DNA of 64,000 bases from Cyanobacteria bacterium REEB67 (GCA_018971775.1 JAGXAB010000003.1:93919-157918), one strand, 5' to 3'; counted from the stretch's first letter, positions 44,014 to 54,590 are shown. Numbers and translations are program-made. The notes: generated by a model from the sequence alone, not told the origin.

Positions 44014-44859
44014 TTATTGAACCAAACCGCTCGGTACGCCATCAGGATATTTTGCTTTGATTGCTTCATCAATGCGTTCTATGCGATGTTCCGGATTTGG
44101 ATGGGTGCTGAAAAATTCCGGCGTGCGTGACTTCGCTAAACGATCGAGGATCTCCATCACCTTGTCCATTGCTCGCGGGTCGTAACCGGCATCCGAGGAA
44201 AAGCGCACGCCGAGCTTATCGGCTTCGAGTTCGTCATTGCGGCCAAATTTGAGTGAAACCACCTGGCCTATAAGCATAGCCATTTCCGCTTTGGCACTGC
44301 TATTGCGATCGTTTGGATCGTAGGCGGCGATCACCGCCGCACCGGTCAGGCCCTGCGTCAATTGCTGCTTGGCCAATTGCTGGGCCGAATGCCTGGCTAC
44401 GACGTGTCCGATTTCGTGACCGAGGACACAGGCGAGCTCGCCGTCCGTTTCGATGTGCTTGTAGAGCCCTTCGGTGATGAAGACCTGGCCGCCGGGCAGG
44501 GCGAAGGCGTTGATCGTTTTAGGATCGGCGAGCAGGTGAAACTTATAAGAGTATGGCGTCTTGCCGGCGTCGCTCTGAGATACTATTGATTCGCCGATAC
44601 GCGTCACCCGAGCCTGGCCAGTGATGTCGTTCGCCTCGCCGCCGTACTGATTTTCCATCTCGGGAGCGCTTTGCACGCCGAGAGCAATTTCTTGATCGGC
44701 GGTCATGTCGAGGTGCTGCTTCTGGTTTGTGACTGGATTGAAAGAGGTGTTGGAAAAGTAGGCGAAAAGAGAAAAAGCCGCGATGGCAAGCGCGACCAGG
44801 AATCTCAGATTGATGAAAGAGCCGCCTGAGCCATTATCCTGGTCGTTCATCTGCTTCAA
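44014..44859 (-). CDS. M48 family zinc metalloprotease
   Basis: About 281 residues. N-terminal membrane anchor (FLVALAIAAFSLFAYF), then an M48 catalytic domain with HEIGH (residues 148-152, VLGHEIGHVVARHS) and the third ligand Glu in NDELEADKLGV. INAFALPGGQVFITEGL precedes the active site, and a closing FFSTHPNPEHRIERI is typical of BepA/LoiP-like periplasmic proteases that handle outer-membrane protein quality. TTG 44859 is chosen because AAGGAG lies 5 bases upstream; ATG 44850 would leave too long a gap. Confidence 0.93.
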   Translation of the reverse strand: MKQMNDQDNGSGGSFINLRFLVALAIAAFSLFAYFSNTSFNPVTNQKQHLDMTADQEIALGVQSAPEMENQYGGEANDITGQARVTRIGESIVSQSDAGKTPYSYKFHLLADPKTINAFALPGGQVFITEGLYKHIETDGELACVLGHEIGHVVARHSAQQLAKQQLTQGLTGAAVIAAYDPNDRNSSAKAEMAMLIGQVVSLKFGRNDELEADKLGVRFSSDAGYDPRAMDKVMEILDRLAKSRTPEFFSTHPNPEHRIERIDEAIKAKYPDGVPSGLVQ

Positions 44860-44990
44860 TCTCTCTCCTTACCGCTAATATTCCTACCCAGTTTAAGGAC
44901 GGGGCAATGGGTGGAAGGTGCCATTAATTTCCGGGAAGCAATGCCGCCTTCCAGATTTAGCTCGAGCGGAAGATTATTGGGCATAGAGGT

Positions 44991-46085
44991 CTATTCGGAA
45001 GGCGTAATCGTGACGATGCGATCGCCTTTTTGAATCATACGTACCACATCCATGCCCGACGTGACGCCACCAAATACGGTGTACTGTCCATCCAGGCGCG
45101 GCTGCGGTTGCAGGGTGATGTAAAACTGACAGCTGGCCGAGTTTGGATTGCCGGGCTGGCGAGCCATGGCGACGACTCCGGCCGCATTGTGGCTGACTTT
45201 GGGAGAGGTCTCGAGCGGTAGAAAGCGAGGTTGATTGCTGCCCGGGGGGAAATAATTGCCGGTGCCGTCGCCCTTCGGGCAACCGCCCTGGATGACAAAG
45301 CCTGGCTCAACCCGGTGAAAGGTGAGGCCGTTGTAAAATCCCGAATGAATCATTTGCAGAAAGGCCGCTACTGTTTGCGGTGCGTACTGGCGGAAGAGCA
45401 TGATGTTTATATTGCCCTTGCTTGTCGAGATTACCACCGTCGGATTGCTCTGATTGCTGCTCTGTCCGGCTAAATTGGCCGAAGTGGAAAGCTGGGCCTG
45501 GGGATTTTGAGCACCGGGATAGGGCTGACCCGGTGTGACCGGTGGAGGCGCCCCCGCCCCCGATCCCGCTGTTGGCGCGCCGGGATATTGCGCTGTGCCG
45601 GATGAGGGCGACCAGCCTTTGGTCGGTATGGCTGTACCCGGGGGCTGGCGCAAGCGATCCGCCCCTTTCATCAAAAAAGGATTCATGCCCGCCCCTTCGA
45701 GGCCGGGCGTTGTAGCCTGTTGCGAGGCCTGATTGACCATGGCCGACATCTGTCCGGGAATTTGAAAGCCGAGACTACCCTGACCATTAGCCCCCGTCAT
45801 TCCCGGTACCTGGCCGCCGGGCTGGCCGGGACGCGCTTGACCGGGATGGCCCTGTTGATTTTGAAGCTGTTGCCCTTGACCTGGCCCGGGCTGGCCTGCC
45901 GCCTGCGTCTGCACCGCTTGTAAGGGCGTCGGATAGGGCAGGGTTATTTCCGGTGGTACAAAATCAGGATTGGTTTTATCGGCCAGAGCCGGATTGGCGG
46001 AAGCTCCGCCCAGGACTGCGGCTGTTAAAAAAATAGCCAGCGAAAGGGCCGGCACGGGCAATCTGGATTTCTTGGTAATGCTCAT
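44991..46085 (-). CDS. Secreted cyclophilin-type peptidyl-prolyl isomerase
   Basis: 364 residues. A signal peptide (VPALSLAIFLTAAVLGGASA) is followed by a ~170-residue Gln/Pro/Gly-rich disordered region, then a cyclophilin domain (about 215-360). Landmarks: VVISTSKGNINIMLF, catalytic Arg in LTFHRVEPGFVIQGG, GVVAMARQPGNPNSASCQFY, and YTVFGGVTSGMDVV. It would assist folding in the periplasm or at the surface. It lies 12 bases after nagB on the same strand, so the two are probably co-transcribed. Confidence 0.93.
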   Translation of the reverse strand: MSITKKSRLPVPALSLAIFLTAAVLGGASANPALADKTNPDFVPPEITLPYPTPLQAVQTQAAGQPGPGQGQQLQNQQGHPGQARPGQPGGQVPGMTGANGQGSLGFQIPGQMSAMVNQASQQATTPGLEGAGMNPFLMKGADRLRQPPGTAIPTKGWSPSSGTAQYPGAPTAGSGAGAPPPVTPGQPYPGAQNPQAQLSTSANLAGQSSNQSNPTVVISTSKGNINIMLFRQYAPQTVAAFLQMIHSGFYNGLTFHRVEPGFVIQGGCPKGDGTGNYFPPGSNQPRFLPLETSPKVSHNAAGVVAMARQPGNPNSASCQFYITLQPQPRLDGQYTVFGGVTSGMDVVRMIQKGDRIVTITPSE

Positions 46086-46097
46086 TAATTCAAGATA

Positions 46098-46808
46098 TCA
46101 CACTAAGGCTGGGCTTTCCGCCGGGAAGCTAAAATCCAGGGAAAAGTCGGTCCAGACATCGGTTCTGGGGTGTTTTTGTAAAAGAGAAGCCGGTAGGTCG
46201 GTGGTCACCGGGCCACGAAAGGCGTTTTCGACGATTGTTTTTTTCTTCTCGCCGTTAGCCATGAGAATAATCCAGCGACTCTGCAAGATTGTCGCCAGGC
46301 CCATCGTCAGCCCGCGCGTCGGGACATGGGCCAGTTCGCCGAAGCTGTCCTGATTGGCCACTCTTGTCGACTGATTTAAAAAAGTGCAGTGCGTCCAGCT
46401 CGCGGCAATGGTGCCCGGCTCGTTGAAGGCGATGTGTCCATTGCCGCCGATGCCGAGGATGGTGAGATCGAGCCCGCCCTGCTCGGCAATCAAACGGTCG
46501 TAATCGTCGGTGTGACAGGGATTAAATTTGTGCTCGGGCCTTATATTGGTATGGCTATAGAGATTTTTTTCCAGATAGTAATGGAAGGTGTTTTCTTCAC
46601 TGGTGCCGAGATAATCATCGAGGGCGAAACAACGTGCTTTGGACCAGTCGATGCGGCCCTGGCGCGACCATTCGGAAAGATAGCGATAGACTCCCAGAGG
46701 CGTGTGTCCGGTCGGCAGACCGAGGCAACTATCACTTTTAATCTTGATTTGTCCGGCTATGGCGTTAGCGACGCGCTCACATAGCTCTTCGTAGCTGTAG
46801 CTGCTCAT
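46098..46808 (-). CDS. nagB: Glucosamine-6-phosphate deaminase
   Basis: 236 residues. Converts glucosamine 6-phosphate to fructose 6-phosphate and ammonia in amino sugar catabolism. Motifs: CLGLPTGHTPLGVYRYL near the N-terminus, FALDDYLG (proton-transfer Asp), LTILGIGGNGHIAFNEPG with the catalytic His, and MGLATIL. Slightly shorter than E. coli NagB and lacking its allosteric C-terminal extension, like many bacterial forms. nagA is not adjacent. Divergent from the matrixin-like gene across about 100 bases. Confidence 0.93.
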   Translation of the reverse strand: MSSYSYEELCERVANAIAGQIKIKSDSCLGLPTGHTPLGVYRYLSEWSRQGRIDWSKARCFALDDYLGTSEENTFHYYLEKNLYSHTNIRPEHKFNPCHTDDYDRLIAEQGGLDLTILGIGGNGHIAFNEPGTIAASWTHCTFLNQSTRVANQDSFGELAHVPTRGLTMGLATILQSRWIILMANGEKKKTIVENAFRGPVTTDLPASLLQKHPRTDVWTDFSLDFSFPAESPALV

Positions 46809-46909
46809 CGGCTTCCTGATGTTTCATCTCCGCTGCTCTAAGGGTATTATGCGATTAGGGCTACCCGAAAGACTGACGCCCCTAGAGTACCAAATTTTGT
46901 GAATTTGCT

Positions 46910-47887
46910 TTGAGCATTATCAGACCCCAAACCGATCAATTTCATACCAAGTCCAGGGCTGCGCTTCGCCCCATTGCGGGCCGGCCGAAGGCTTCGGTCG
47001 CTGCCAGTGCCGTGCTTGGCTTTTTCTTCTGTGCTTTTTCTTGCGCTTTCTTGCCTTGCGAACTGCCCGGGCAAGCCGCTAACGCGCAGGGTAGACGCCT
47101 GCAACCGGCGACATTTCAGACCTATTCTTCCGGACCGGCCGCTCAAGCACCCATGGGCTTGCATCTGACCGAAGGCTATGACCGAGCCCCGGGCACCAAC
47201 AGTACTGCTTACAATCCGGGTGAACCCAGCCTCAATATGGGACTGGTGCGCTGGGAGCCGAAGAAAATGCCGCTCAAAGTATGGATTTCTCCGGGCCTGT
47301 CTCTGCCCGAGCTCTCTTTTAGCGAATTGCAAAAAGTGAGACCTGACCAGGTCTATCAAATGCTTGTCACCCAGCAAGATCCGCAGGTCAATCCCAGTGG
47401 CGATCCGTTCTTCGGTTTGCCCGTCGCTAATGGTTGGACCCCCGAAACCAATGTTCAGGTGCAAGCCGGCATATCTGAATGGTCGCAATTCCAGAACGAA
47501 GGATTATTCAGTTTTACCTTTACCGACAATCCGCGCGAAGCGCAGATCATGGTCTTTTTCGTCGACGCCTTCCGTGACTCGACCAGCCCCGGTGGTGTCA
47601 TGGTTGGTGGCAACACCTGTGCCCAGGTTTATCCCCTTGCCCAGGCGATGAGCGTCAATATCCAACAAAAGCCTGTAATCATCGAGCTTTCTACACTGGT
47701 TAACAGTTCGCCGGAAAAAATGATCGGTGCCACCGCCCATGAATTTGGTCATGCTCTCGGCATCAAGGCCCACAGCCCCTACCGTGACGACATCATGCAC
47801 GAGAACCGCATCGTCACGCAGTTGAGCCCGGCCGATAAGGCAACGATCAGGCGTCTCTATAAAAGTAAACCAGCCTATGTTATGTAG
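46910..47887 (+). CDS. Matrixin-like (M10/M12 type) secreted zinc metalloprotease
   Basis: 325 residues from TTG 46910. A hydrophobic N-terminal segment (SVAASAVLGFFFCAFSCAF) acts as signal peptide or anchor. The catalytic part starts near PLKVWISPGL. The metzincin signature HEFGHALGIKAH begins at His277, with a Met-turn in DDIMHEN about 8 residues later and the family's closing SPADKATIRRLY. No pro-domain cysteine switch was recognised. Activity inferred from the complete zinc site. Followed by a strong terminator. Confidence 0.88.
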   Translation: MSIIRPQTDQFHTKSRAALRPIAGRPKASVAASAVLGFFFCAFSCAFLPCELPGQAANAQGRRLQPATFQTYSSGPAAQAPMGLHLTEGYDRAPGTNSTAYNPGEPSLNMGLVRWEPKKMPLKVWISPGLSLPELSFSELQKVRPDQVYQMLVTQQDPQVNPSGDPFFGLPVANGWTPETNVQVQAGISEWSQFQNEGLFSFTFTDNPREAQIMVFFVDAFRDSTSPGGVMVGGNTCAQVYPLAQAMSVNIQQKPVIIELSTLVNSSPEKMIGATAHEFGHALGIKAHSPYRDDIMHENRIVTQLSPADKATIRRLYKSKPAYVM

Positions 47888-47932
47888 ATTGTCGCAAATT
47901 GCATCGATGCAAGACTGATCAAGGCCAGAGAG

Positions 47933-47959
47933 AAAGGAGCGCCTCAGGCGCTCCTTTTT
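47933..47959 (+). terminator. Bidirectional rho-independent terminator
   Basis: 11-bp stem AAAGGAGCGCC / GGCGCTCCTTT around TCA, followed by TT, and with an A-run on the left so it may also stop transcripts from the minus strand. Sits between convergent genes. Confidence 0.85.
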
Positions 47960-47995
47960 GGATTTTTTGGATTTTTGGGAGTTTTCGGAAACAGT

Positions 47996-48889
47996 TTATT
48001 TGTTGCCGATACGCATCGTGGCATTGACGCTGGCTACGTATTGCTCCATCTTGGCCTGGAGGGCGTTCAGGTCGGCAGCCTCGAGGGCGGCATTGGCATC
48101 GTTGATGCTGCCGGCGGCACGGTAGGAGGCGTCTTTACTGGAGATTTCGACCATGTCGGTTTTTAGTTGGGTGAACTGATCTTTGGTCAGATGGCCGAAG
48201 GCAAATTCATCTTCCATACGTCTTTCGAGCTGCATCTTGCGATAGGTAAGAGCGTCGGGGAGGACGACCTGCCCATTGATCGTGACAAATTTCGGCATGA
48301 TTACTTTGGACGTGTAGGTCTTCTGGGCGAGCGGGAACAGGCGCAGGCGGCTCTCAACCGTGTTCAGGCCTGCATCCACCGCCATGGCGTTGGTGTAGGT
48401 GACGGTGCGGCTCAGTGTGGTCTCAGGGAAGAGATTGCCGATGTCGCCGCGCATCGCCGCAGCCTGGGCGCTGGTGATCTGTCCGGCGGCGAGCAAGCGG
48501 TCGATTTCTCGCTCGAGGCCGGTGCGTCGTGAGTCTATGGAGACGACGAAGTTGCTGGCGGCGGGTACGCTGGAAATATCGACGAGATTGCCGTTAGCGT
48601 CGAAAGTGCCGACCATGCGGCGTGAGACTTTGTCCATAACGACATAGCTGTTGCTCAGGGGCAGGCCGTCGATCACCCTCGTGCCTGAGATATAGTCGCC
48701 TTTGATCGCGCCTGAGAGCGGATCGACTACAACATAGGTAGAGCCTGAAAGAGTAAGAGGGGCGGGGGCGACTGAGGTTGTGGTGCGGGTGGTGACTGTT
48801 TCGGTAGTGTCAGCCAAAACTGGAGCCAATCCTGTAAGTGTCAGGCAGACGGCCAATAAAGGACCGCCATAATTGCTTATACGGCGCAT
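47996..48889 (-). CDS. Secreted protein, unknown function
   Basis: 297 residues. A signal peptide (GGPLLAVCLTLTGLAPVLA) is followed by a Thr-rich stretch and a beta-like region with two similar motifs (STYVVVDPLSGAIKGDYI and NSYVVMDKVSRRMVGTFD). Two short helical hairpins follow (LEREIDRLLAAGQITSAQAA; LERRMEDEFAFGHLTKDQF). No enzyme motif. Stands alone, convergent with the matrixin-like gene. Confidence 0.75.
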   Translation of the reverse strand: MRRISNYGGPLLAVCLTLTGLAPVLADTTETVTTRTTTSVAPAPLTLSGSTYVVVDPLSGAIKGDYISGTRVIDGLPLSNSYVVMDKVSRRMVGTFDANGNLVDISSVPAASNFVVSIDSRRTGLEREIDRLLAAGQITSAQAAAMRGDIGNLFPETTLSRTVTYTNAMAVDAGLNTVESRLRLFPLAQKTYTSKVIMPKFVTINGQVVLPDALTYRKMQLERRMEDEFAFGHLTKDQFTQLKTDMVEISSKDASYRAAGSINDANAALEAADLNALQAKMEQYVASVNATMRIGNK

Positions 48890-49060
48890 AAAAATTCTCC
48901 GGCTTAGTGTGCATTAGGGACTGGTTTCAGCAGGGCTGCTTTCAGTCAGTTGTTCAGGCAACGACCAGACTGGCTTCCAGAAAGTTCCTATTTGTATCCG
49001 GTTTTAAGTGAACTGCGCGGCTTTTTGCTTCTTTGGGAGCGTGCCGATAGGCTACAGGCA

Positions 49061-51046
49061 TTAGCCCACGTGGACTACGGGGCGCTCGGGAAGGCGCTTT
49101 TCTACCGTGCGTAATATTTCGCGCGTCAGAGGTGCGGTTTCGCCTTCGCCGAAAAATATAAATTTGAAAACATAGAAGAAGGGGCTGCCTTCGGTCCAAC
49201 CAAAGTAAACGTGCGGGGTGATACCGGTAATGTTGCGGATGTGCAGCAGCAGCGCTGCGATGGCATTGGGCACGGCCGGGCTCTGACAGCGCAGGATTTT
49301 GTACCCGCCATCTATTTCGACACCCTGAACGGTCAAGACTTCGTTTTCGAATTGTGAGGGATCTTGAGCGCTTACTTCCAAAAAGATGACATGGTGTTCG
49401 GGATCGTCGAGGCCGTGTGCGTCTTGCAGCTCTTCCGCCTTGCTCTCGTAGGCCGATCCGCCGGGTCTGTGGGCGATGATGCGCACTGCTCCACGCTCTC
49501 TGGCATCAGCCATGAAGGCCATGGCGGTCGCGTCTAGCTCCACTTTTTTGACTCGTAGTTCGAAGGAGCGGACCGTGCGCGACATCATCGAAATGGCGAC
49601 AATGCTGCCGATGAAGAAGCAAGCGATTTGCAAACCATCCGGTCGCAGGATCATGTTCACTGCCGTTGTATAGACAAGGATGACGCTGAGCATGGCCGCT
49701 CCGACGCAGATGATTTTTTTCTTGATCCAGAGATCGGTAGTGACGGCAATGGCCGCCGATGTGATCAACACCAGGACGCCGGTGGCATAGGCGGCCGCCT
49801 GGGCGTCCACACTGGCTTTGAAGATGATGGTGACGGCGATGGTGACGACGGCGAAGAAGGTGACTAGCGGTCTTGTCGCCGAGGTCCATTCGGGAGCCAT
49901 GCCGTAGCGCGGTAAGTAACGCGGTACGAGTGTGAGCAAACCGGCCATAGCCGATGCTCCGGCAAACCAGAGTATGGCGATGGTGATGGCATCATATGCG
50001 GTGCCCATCACCGGACCGAGATAATTGTGAGCCAGGTAGGAGATGGCGCGACCGTTGGCCTGCCCTCCCTGGGCAAATTCGCCTGCGGGAATCAGCACTG
50101 TCGTGCAGACACTCGAAACCATCAAGGCGATACTCATGATCACAGCTACCGTGACGAGCAGCTTGCGGGTGTTGGCCACTCTCTGGCGGTGCTCATCGTC
50201 GTCGTTTTTGGCCTTGATTAAAGGCATCACCGACACGCCAGTTTCGAAGCCGGACAAACCGAGTGCCAGTTTCGGGAAAAGCAGAGCGGCTGCCGCCACC
50301 ATTGCAACCGGATTGTCGAAGGCACTGCTGAGTTGACTTTGCCAGTTTGTAAATAGATTAGGATTGGCGACCAGATGTTGTACGGCCGTATAAAGAACGA
50401 TCGACGTCATGGCCAGATAGGCGGTAACGAGAATGGTGGAAAAGCCGATTGCCTTACGAAAGCCGAGCATGAAGATGCCGGCCAGCAAGCTTAGCAAGCC
50501 TATCGTGATGATAATCGGATTGTGCGGGATGACATGCAGGCTCTGCAGCACCGGATTTTCGATCAAGTGGGCGGTGGCGTCAGCGGCCGATAGTGTGATT
50601 GTGATCACAAAGTCGGTGGCGGCAAAGCCAAGCAAGACGAGGACGACAGTTTTGCCGCGCCATCCGGGGAAGAGCCGCTCCAGCATGGAGATGCTGCCCT
50701 GTCCGTGGGGACTTTCCTTAGCGACAATCCAGTAGACGGGCAGAGCGCCGAACAGCGTCATCAGAACAAGTATGCCGGTGGCGACCGGGGAGAGGATGCC
50801 GGCGGCCAGAAAAGCAATGCCCGGCTGATAGCCCAGGGTGGAAAAATAATCCACTCCGGTCAGGCACATGACGCGCCACCAGGAAGCTTGCTGCCGGGTC
50901 AGATTTTCTTTAGCGTGCTCGACCTCTTCAATGGTCGGAGCTGGTGAGCCTTGTAAGTCTGTCATAGCGGCGGGCGAAGCTTCGGGCGTCTGCTCGATGT
51001 CGCTGGACGAGGAGCTGAGCGAGCTGCGGACCATTGTGTTTACCAT
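49061..51046 (-). CDS. APC-family permease with C-terminal soluble domain
   Basis: 661 residues. About 11-12 membrane segments (residues ~60-470) with the amino acid/polyamine permease pattern: [55 protein letters not shown] and [20 protein letters not shown] marking the end of the membrane part. The C-terminal ~170 residues are soluble ([36 protein letters not shown]) and end in PERPVVHVG. The N-terminus is Ser-rich and cytoplasmic; ATG 51034 is an alternative start. Substrate unknown; a KUP-type potassium transporter was considered and not supported. Confidence 0.85.
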   Translation of the reverse strand: MVNTMVRSSLSSSSSDIEQTPEASPAAMTDLQGSPAPTIEEVEHAKENLTRQQASWWRVMCLTGVDYFSTLGYQPGIAFLAAGILSPVATGILVLMTLFGALPVYWIVAKESPHGQGSISMLERLFPGWRGKTVVLVLLGFAATDFVITITLSAADATAHLIENPVLQSLHVIPHNPIIITIGLLSLLAGIFMLGFRKAIGFSTILVTAYLAMTSIVLYTAVQHLVANPNLFTNWQSQLSSAFDNPVAMVAAAALLFPKLALGLSGFETGVSVMPLIKAKNDDDEHRQRVANTRKLLVTVAVIMSIALMVSSVCTTVLIPAGEFAQGGQANGRAISYLAHNYLGPVMGTAYDAITIAILWFAGASAMAGLLTLVPRYLPRYGMAPEWTSATRPLVTFFAVVTIAVTIIFKASVDAQAAAYATGVLVLITSAAIAVTTDLWIKKKIICVGAAMLSVILVYTTAVNMILRPDGLQIACFFIGSIVAISMMSRTVRSFELRVKKVELDATAMAFMADARERGAVRIIAHRPGGSAYESKAEELQDAHGLDDPEHHVIFLEVSAQDPSQFENEVLTVQGVEIDGGYKILRCQSPAVPNAIAALLLHIRNITGITPHVYFGWTEGSPFFYVFKFIFFGEGETAPLTREILRTVEKRLPERPVVHVG

Positions 51047-51280
51047 AATATTTGTCAGTGATGCCGGCTGATTTTGGGGATTTAAGGGCGTCTAGCAGAT
51101 ATGCTTGCCCGGAAATCTAGTATCGGCCCTTTTTTGTCTGGAAAGTATAAAGATGCTCTCAATTTCCTATCAAATAGCGCTTTTGTAAATAATACATGCT
51201 TAAGAGTACGGTTGTCCCGACTTTTTCAGGCCCGACAAAGGTTCTGCTGGCGCTTTCGTAGGGGCTCGATGCCAGGATTT

Positions 51281-54200
51281 TTATTTTGCCGAAATCGGCA
51301 CGGAGAGATGGATGTCGGCGATAGTGCCATTGGTCAAACTGCCGGTCGGGATGATGATATCGGCGGTCGGGTCGAGATTTTTGCCCGGCACGCGGATGAC
51401 GCCGGTGACGGTCGTACCGCTGGCCACAGATTTGCTGTCGAAGGCGACCTTCGCCTGCTGGTCAGGTTGGCCGGTGGTGCGGATGATCGCTTTGACGCCG
51501 CCGGGAATCTTGAAGGGCACTGCACCGTCGTTGCGCAGGCTGACCTCTAGATGCACTTCGTTCTTGGTCGCCTTGACGCCCGTCAAATAGAGCTTGACCG
51601 CGCCCGGCGGTATCAAACTGTGCAGGTCGGATTTTTCCGGTGATGCTATCGGCGGTGCCAGAGCGAGCGCTGTCGCTTGACCGGTCGGATCGCTGTTCGG
51701 GCTGGCTGACAGAGTCTGGGCCGTGGCCAGATTACCGCCGGGATTGACTGTTAACGGGGCTGCTGCCGGATTGTAAGCGTTCGGTGTGCCACTGTAGGCG
51801 GTGGCGGGTCCGGTCTCGATTGTACGTTGCGTCATCGTCGTCGGCATGGTTTGCTGGGTGGCGAAGTTACCCGAGCCAGTGAAGCCGTAGCTGGTCGAGC
51901 CCGGTGATATCGCCTGGGTCAGGGCGCCGCTTGTTTGTGTCTGCGTCTGGCTGCCGTGGTTTTGGTGCAGATAGCTGGCAGCACGGCCGAGGCCGTTGAT
52001 GATACTGGGTGCCATGGCCGGGGTCGCACCAAGAGCCATCGAACTAAGCGTGGTGGCCGTACCGGTACTAGCCGGAGTGACACTTGCTGCCGCCGCAGGC
52101 GCGGCTGCACCATATGTGGAGGCAAAGCCGCCGATAAAGCCACCATTGCCGCTTGTATTGCCGAGAGCCTGGGCTGCCGATTGAAGGGCGGAAGCGGCCG
52201 TTACCGGTGCGCGTTTTGCCGCAACAATTTGACCTTGATCGAGGCTGGCCGATGGTACCCCTCCCGGCAGAGGATTGGACGGGGCGAAGCCTGGTACTGC
52301 AGCCAGTGCCGCTGCGGCCGGACCTTCGCCTGGCATTGAGCCGCCGATGCCGCCGCCGAGCAGGCCGCTGCCAGCCAATCCACCGGCACCAGGGCCGCCT
52401 GAAGGTGCTGGCACGCCGGCGATACTGGAGATTGTTTGATTGGCGGTTGTTTCATAAGCCTGTTGTTGCGTTTGCTGCTGCATCGTGAAGTTGCGCAGGC
52501 TGGACAAAAATCCCGACATCGAATTGACTTGATTATCGGTCGAGAGCGGGCGATACATATTGTCGGCGGCCATCGCCGTCGCTGCCGCAGGCAATTGCGA
52601 GGCGGCTGTGCCGAGGCCGACCGGTATCGCTGACGCAGCTGCTGTCGGTAAAGCACCGTTGCCTTGCTGGACTAGATTGCTCAGGGCCTGGATGGCCTGG
52701 CCGGAAGCGGCATAAACCGGCATTCCCGCTGCCTGCAGTTGGCCGGCCAATTGTGTCTTATAGGCCTGGAAATTGCTTTCGGAAGGATAGAGCTCGACTG
52801 CGTCGGACGCTTTTTGATAGGCGGCCGCTAGCTGTCCCTGGGTCTCGAGCGAATGAGCCGAATCATATGCTTTGTAAGCTTCACGTCTGGCCAGGGCCAG
52901 TTTGAAACTCTGTCTGGCCGCCGGTAGATTGGGATGATTGGGATCGATTTTGACTACGGTTTTGTATTCGCCCTTGGCGCTGTCGAGATCGCCTGTCACC
53001 TGGTAAGCGCGTGCCAGTCCGAGGTGTGCCGTAGCATCAGCCGGTCTGGCATTTACCTGCCTCTGCCAGAGCTCGACCAGGGCTTGCGCAGCAGCCGTAT
53101 CTTGACCGTTCATCACCAGGGCGCGAGTAAGATCGGCATTGGCGCCGATATAATCCTGGTTTTGATAACGCAAAATGCCAAGCTTGCTCAGGGCCGCCTG
53201 GTTGTCCGGATTTAGTTCGAGCGCTTTTTGATAGTCAAATTTTGCTGAGGTGTTATTGCCGTTTGCCTGAGCGGCGCTGCCCGCTCCTATATAGAAGTCC
53301 GAAGAATTTGGGCGCAGTTTGATCGCCTGGCGGTATTCGATTTCCGCTTCGATTGGATTGTTATGAGCGAGGAGATCGGCTCCAATGCTCGCTCTGGCAT
53401 CGGGGTTGCGCGGGTCTACGCCGGCTTTGGTCAGATTGCTGGCGAGGACAGTGTAGGCGCTTTCGCTGGCGTTTGAATAAGCGCTGCCATAAGCGATGGC
53501 GAGGCGAGCCTGACTGGCGGCCTGTTGCGCATTACCCTGTTTGGCGAAAAAACGGGCCCGGTCAAGAGAAATTTTGGAGAGCTCTGCGCGCAGCACCGTT
53601 TCTTTCGGATGTTCCTGCACGGTGCGCTTGAGCATTTCCTGCGCTTCGGCCAGATGCCCCTGTTTGACCAGGGCGGCTGCCTGCGCTTTTACATGGGCAA
53701 TGTGGGCGGCGCTCAAAGACGGCGCACTGCCCGCGCTTTCGCCGTTATTGCTTACTTTGCTCGCAGTGCCTGCACTCAAGCTATTGGGCAATAATTTTTG
53801 ATTGGCCGGTGGAGGAGGCGGAGTCAAGCCCTGGCGATTGGCCATGGGCTTTATGTTTGCACTCTTGTTGCCGAGACTTTCGGCCTGCGCCTTCAGTGCT
53901 TCCTGGGGCGCATCGGGGTGGATGGGTTGATAATTCAGACTGGGACGATTAGCGCTCGGGCCGGTGCCTTTGCCGTAAGTAGGCTCGTAGGTGGGCAGCA
54001 TCAGGGCGTCGCGACTGGGCATCGAGGCGTAGTCGATGCGGTGATAGAGGTCAGAGCTTGGCGCAATAAAACGCTTGCGATATTTGAAATCTTTGGCCGG
54101 TCGACTATAAGTTGTGTCCGGAGCTTGGGTCTGAGTGGGCGTTTGGGCGAAAGCACAGAGCGGCAGAGATAGCGATGTCGTCACCGTCAACGCCATTGCT

Positions 54201-54292
54201 CCGAGCTTCTGGAAAGCCACCAGGCCCGGATTTCCGCTTCTCTTCGTGACTGTTGTGCTGTCTGTACTTTTCACACTATTGTTCTCATTCAA
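51281..54292 (-). CDS. Large secreted TPR-repeat protein
   Basis: 1003 residues. The signal peptide (ALTVTTSLSLPLCAFA) is cut before Gln. A Pro-rich region to ~190 precedes TPRs (~195-480), for example AQAAALVKQGHLAEAQEMLK, AEIEYRQAIKLRPNSSDFYI, AKFDYQKALELNPDN and AREAYKAYDSAHSLETQ. A long Ala/Gly/Ser/Gln-rich low-complexity section (~520-870) follows, then a C-terminal beta-sandwich-like domain (AVKLYLTGVKATKNEVHLEV, GTTVTGVIRVPGKNLDP). Likely a surface or periplasmic scaffold, possibly linked to envelope or polysaccharide assembly. Divergent from adhE. Confidence 0.82.
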   Translation of the reverse strand: MNENNSVKSTDSTTVTKRSGNPGLVAFQKLGAMALTVTTSLSLPLCAFAQTPTQTQAPDTTYSRPAKDFKYRKRFIAPSSDLYHRIDYASMPSRDALMLPTYEPTYGKGTGPSANRPSLNYQPIHPDAPQEALKAQAESLGNKSANIKPMANRQGLTPPPPPANQKLLPNSLSAGTASKVSNNGESAGSAPSLSAAHIAHVKAQAAALVKQGHLAEAQEMLKRTVQEHPKETVLRAELSKISLDRARFFAKQGNAQQAASQARLAIAYGSAYSNASESAYTVLASNLTKAGVDPRNPDARASIGADLLAHNNPIEAEIEYRQAIKLRPNSSDFYIGAGSAAQANGNNTSAKFDYQKALELNPDNQAALSKLGILRYQNQDYIGANADLTRALVMNGQDTAAAQALVELWQRQVNARPADATAHLGLARAYQVTGDLDSAKGEYKTVVKIDPNHPNLPAARQSFKLALARREAYKAYDSAHSLETQGQLAAAYQKASDAVELYPSESNFQAYKTQLAGQLQAAGMPVYAASGQAIQALSNLVQQGNGALPTAAASAIPVGLGTAASQLPAAATAMAADNMYRPLSTDNQVNSMSGFLSSLRNFTMQQQTQQQAYETTANQTISSIAGVPAPSGGPGAGGLAGSGLLGGGIGGSMPGEGPAAAALAAVPGFAPSNPLPGGVPSASLDQGQIVAAKRAPVTAASALQSAAQALGNTSGNGGFIGGFASTYGAAAPAAAASVTPASTGTATTLSSMALGATPAMAPSIINGLGRAASYLHQNHGSQTQTQTSGALTQAISPGSTSYGFTGSGNFATQQTMPTTMTQRTIETGPATAYSGTPNAYNPAAAPLTVNPGGNLATAQTLSASPNSDPTGQATALALAPPIASPEKSDLHSLIPPGAVKLYLTGVKATKNEVHLEVSLRNDGAVPFKIPGGVKAIIRTTGQPDQQAKVAFDSKSVASGTTVTGVIRVPGKNLDPTADIIIPTGSLTNGTIADIHLSVPISAK

Positions 54293-54449
54293 CGGCTACT
54301 GGCTATGTTGCCTTCAGCCAATATCTTATAGCCTGTACCTTGACATGCAATGTGGATTACCCCAAACCCTTACGTACTGATACGTGATTGCCCCATTGTC
54401 TGCCGCTTTCTTTTGGTTATGTGAGAGCATATTTATCTTGCGTCGGTAT

Positions 54450-54476
54450 CCTGGAGGGGGCTTGACGACCTCCAGG
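54450..54476 (+). promoter_or_regulatory. Dyad upstream of adhE
   Basis: Perfect inverted repeat CCTGGAGG / CCTCCAGG separated by 11 bases, in the 298-base gap between the divergent TPR gene and adhE, about 115 bases before the adhE ATG. It could be an operator or a leader stem. It is not the Rex consensus (TTGTGAAnnnnTTCACAA). No other structure stands out in this gap. Confidence 0.4.
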
Positions 54477-54590
54477 TGACATTTTATCAAGGCTGTATTT
54501 ATGGCCATATTTTAGATGGAGAAATGCCTTACACTTGATAAGCATGACGACCGGCTTCTATGCGCCCCGGGTGATTGGAAAATTGAAATT

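Noticed and set aside
49061..51046. KUP-type potassium transporter
   Set aside because: The membrane part follows the APC amino-acid permease pattern and KUP signature segments are missing.
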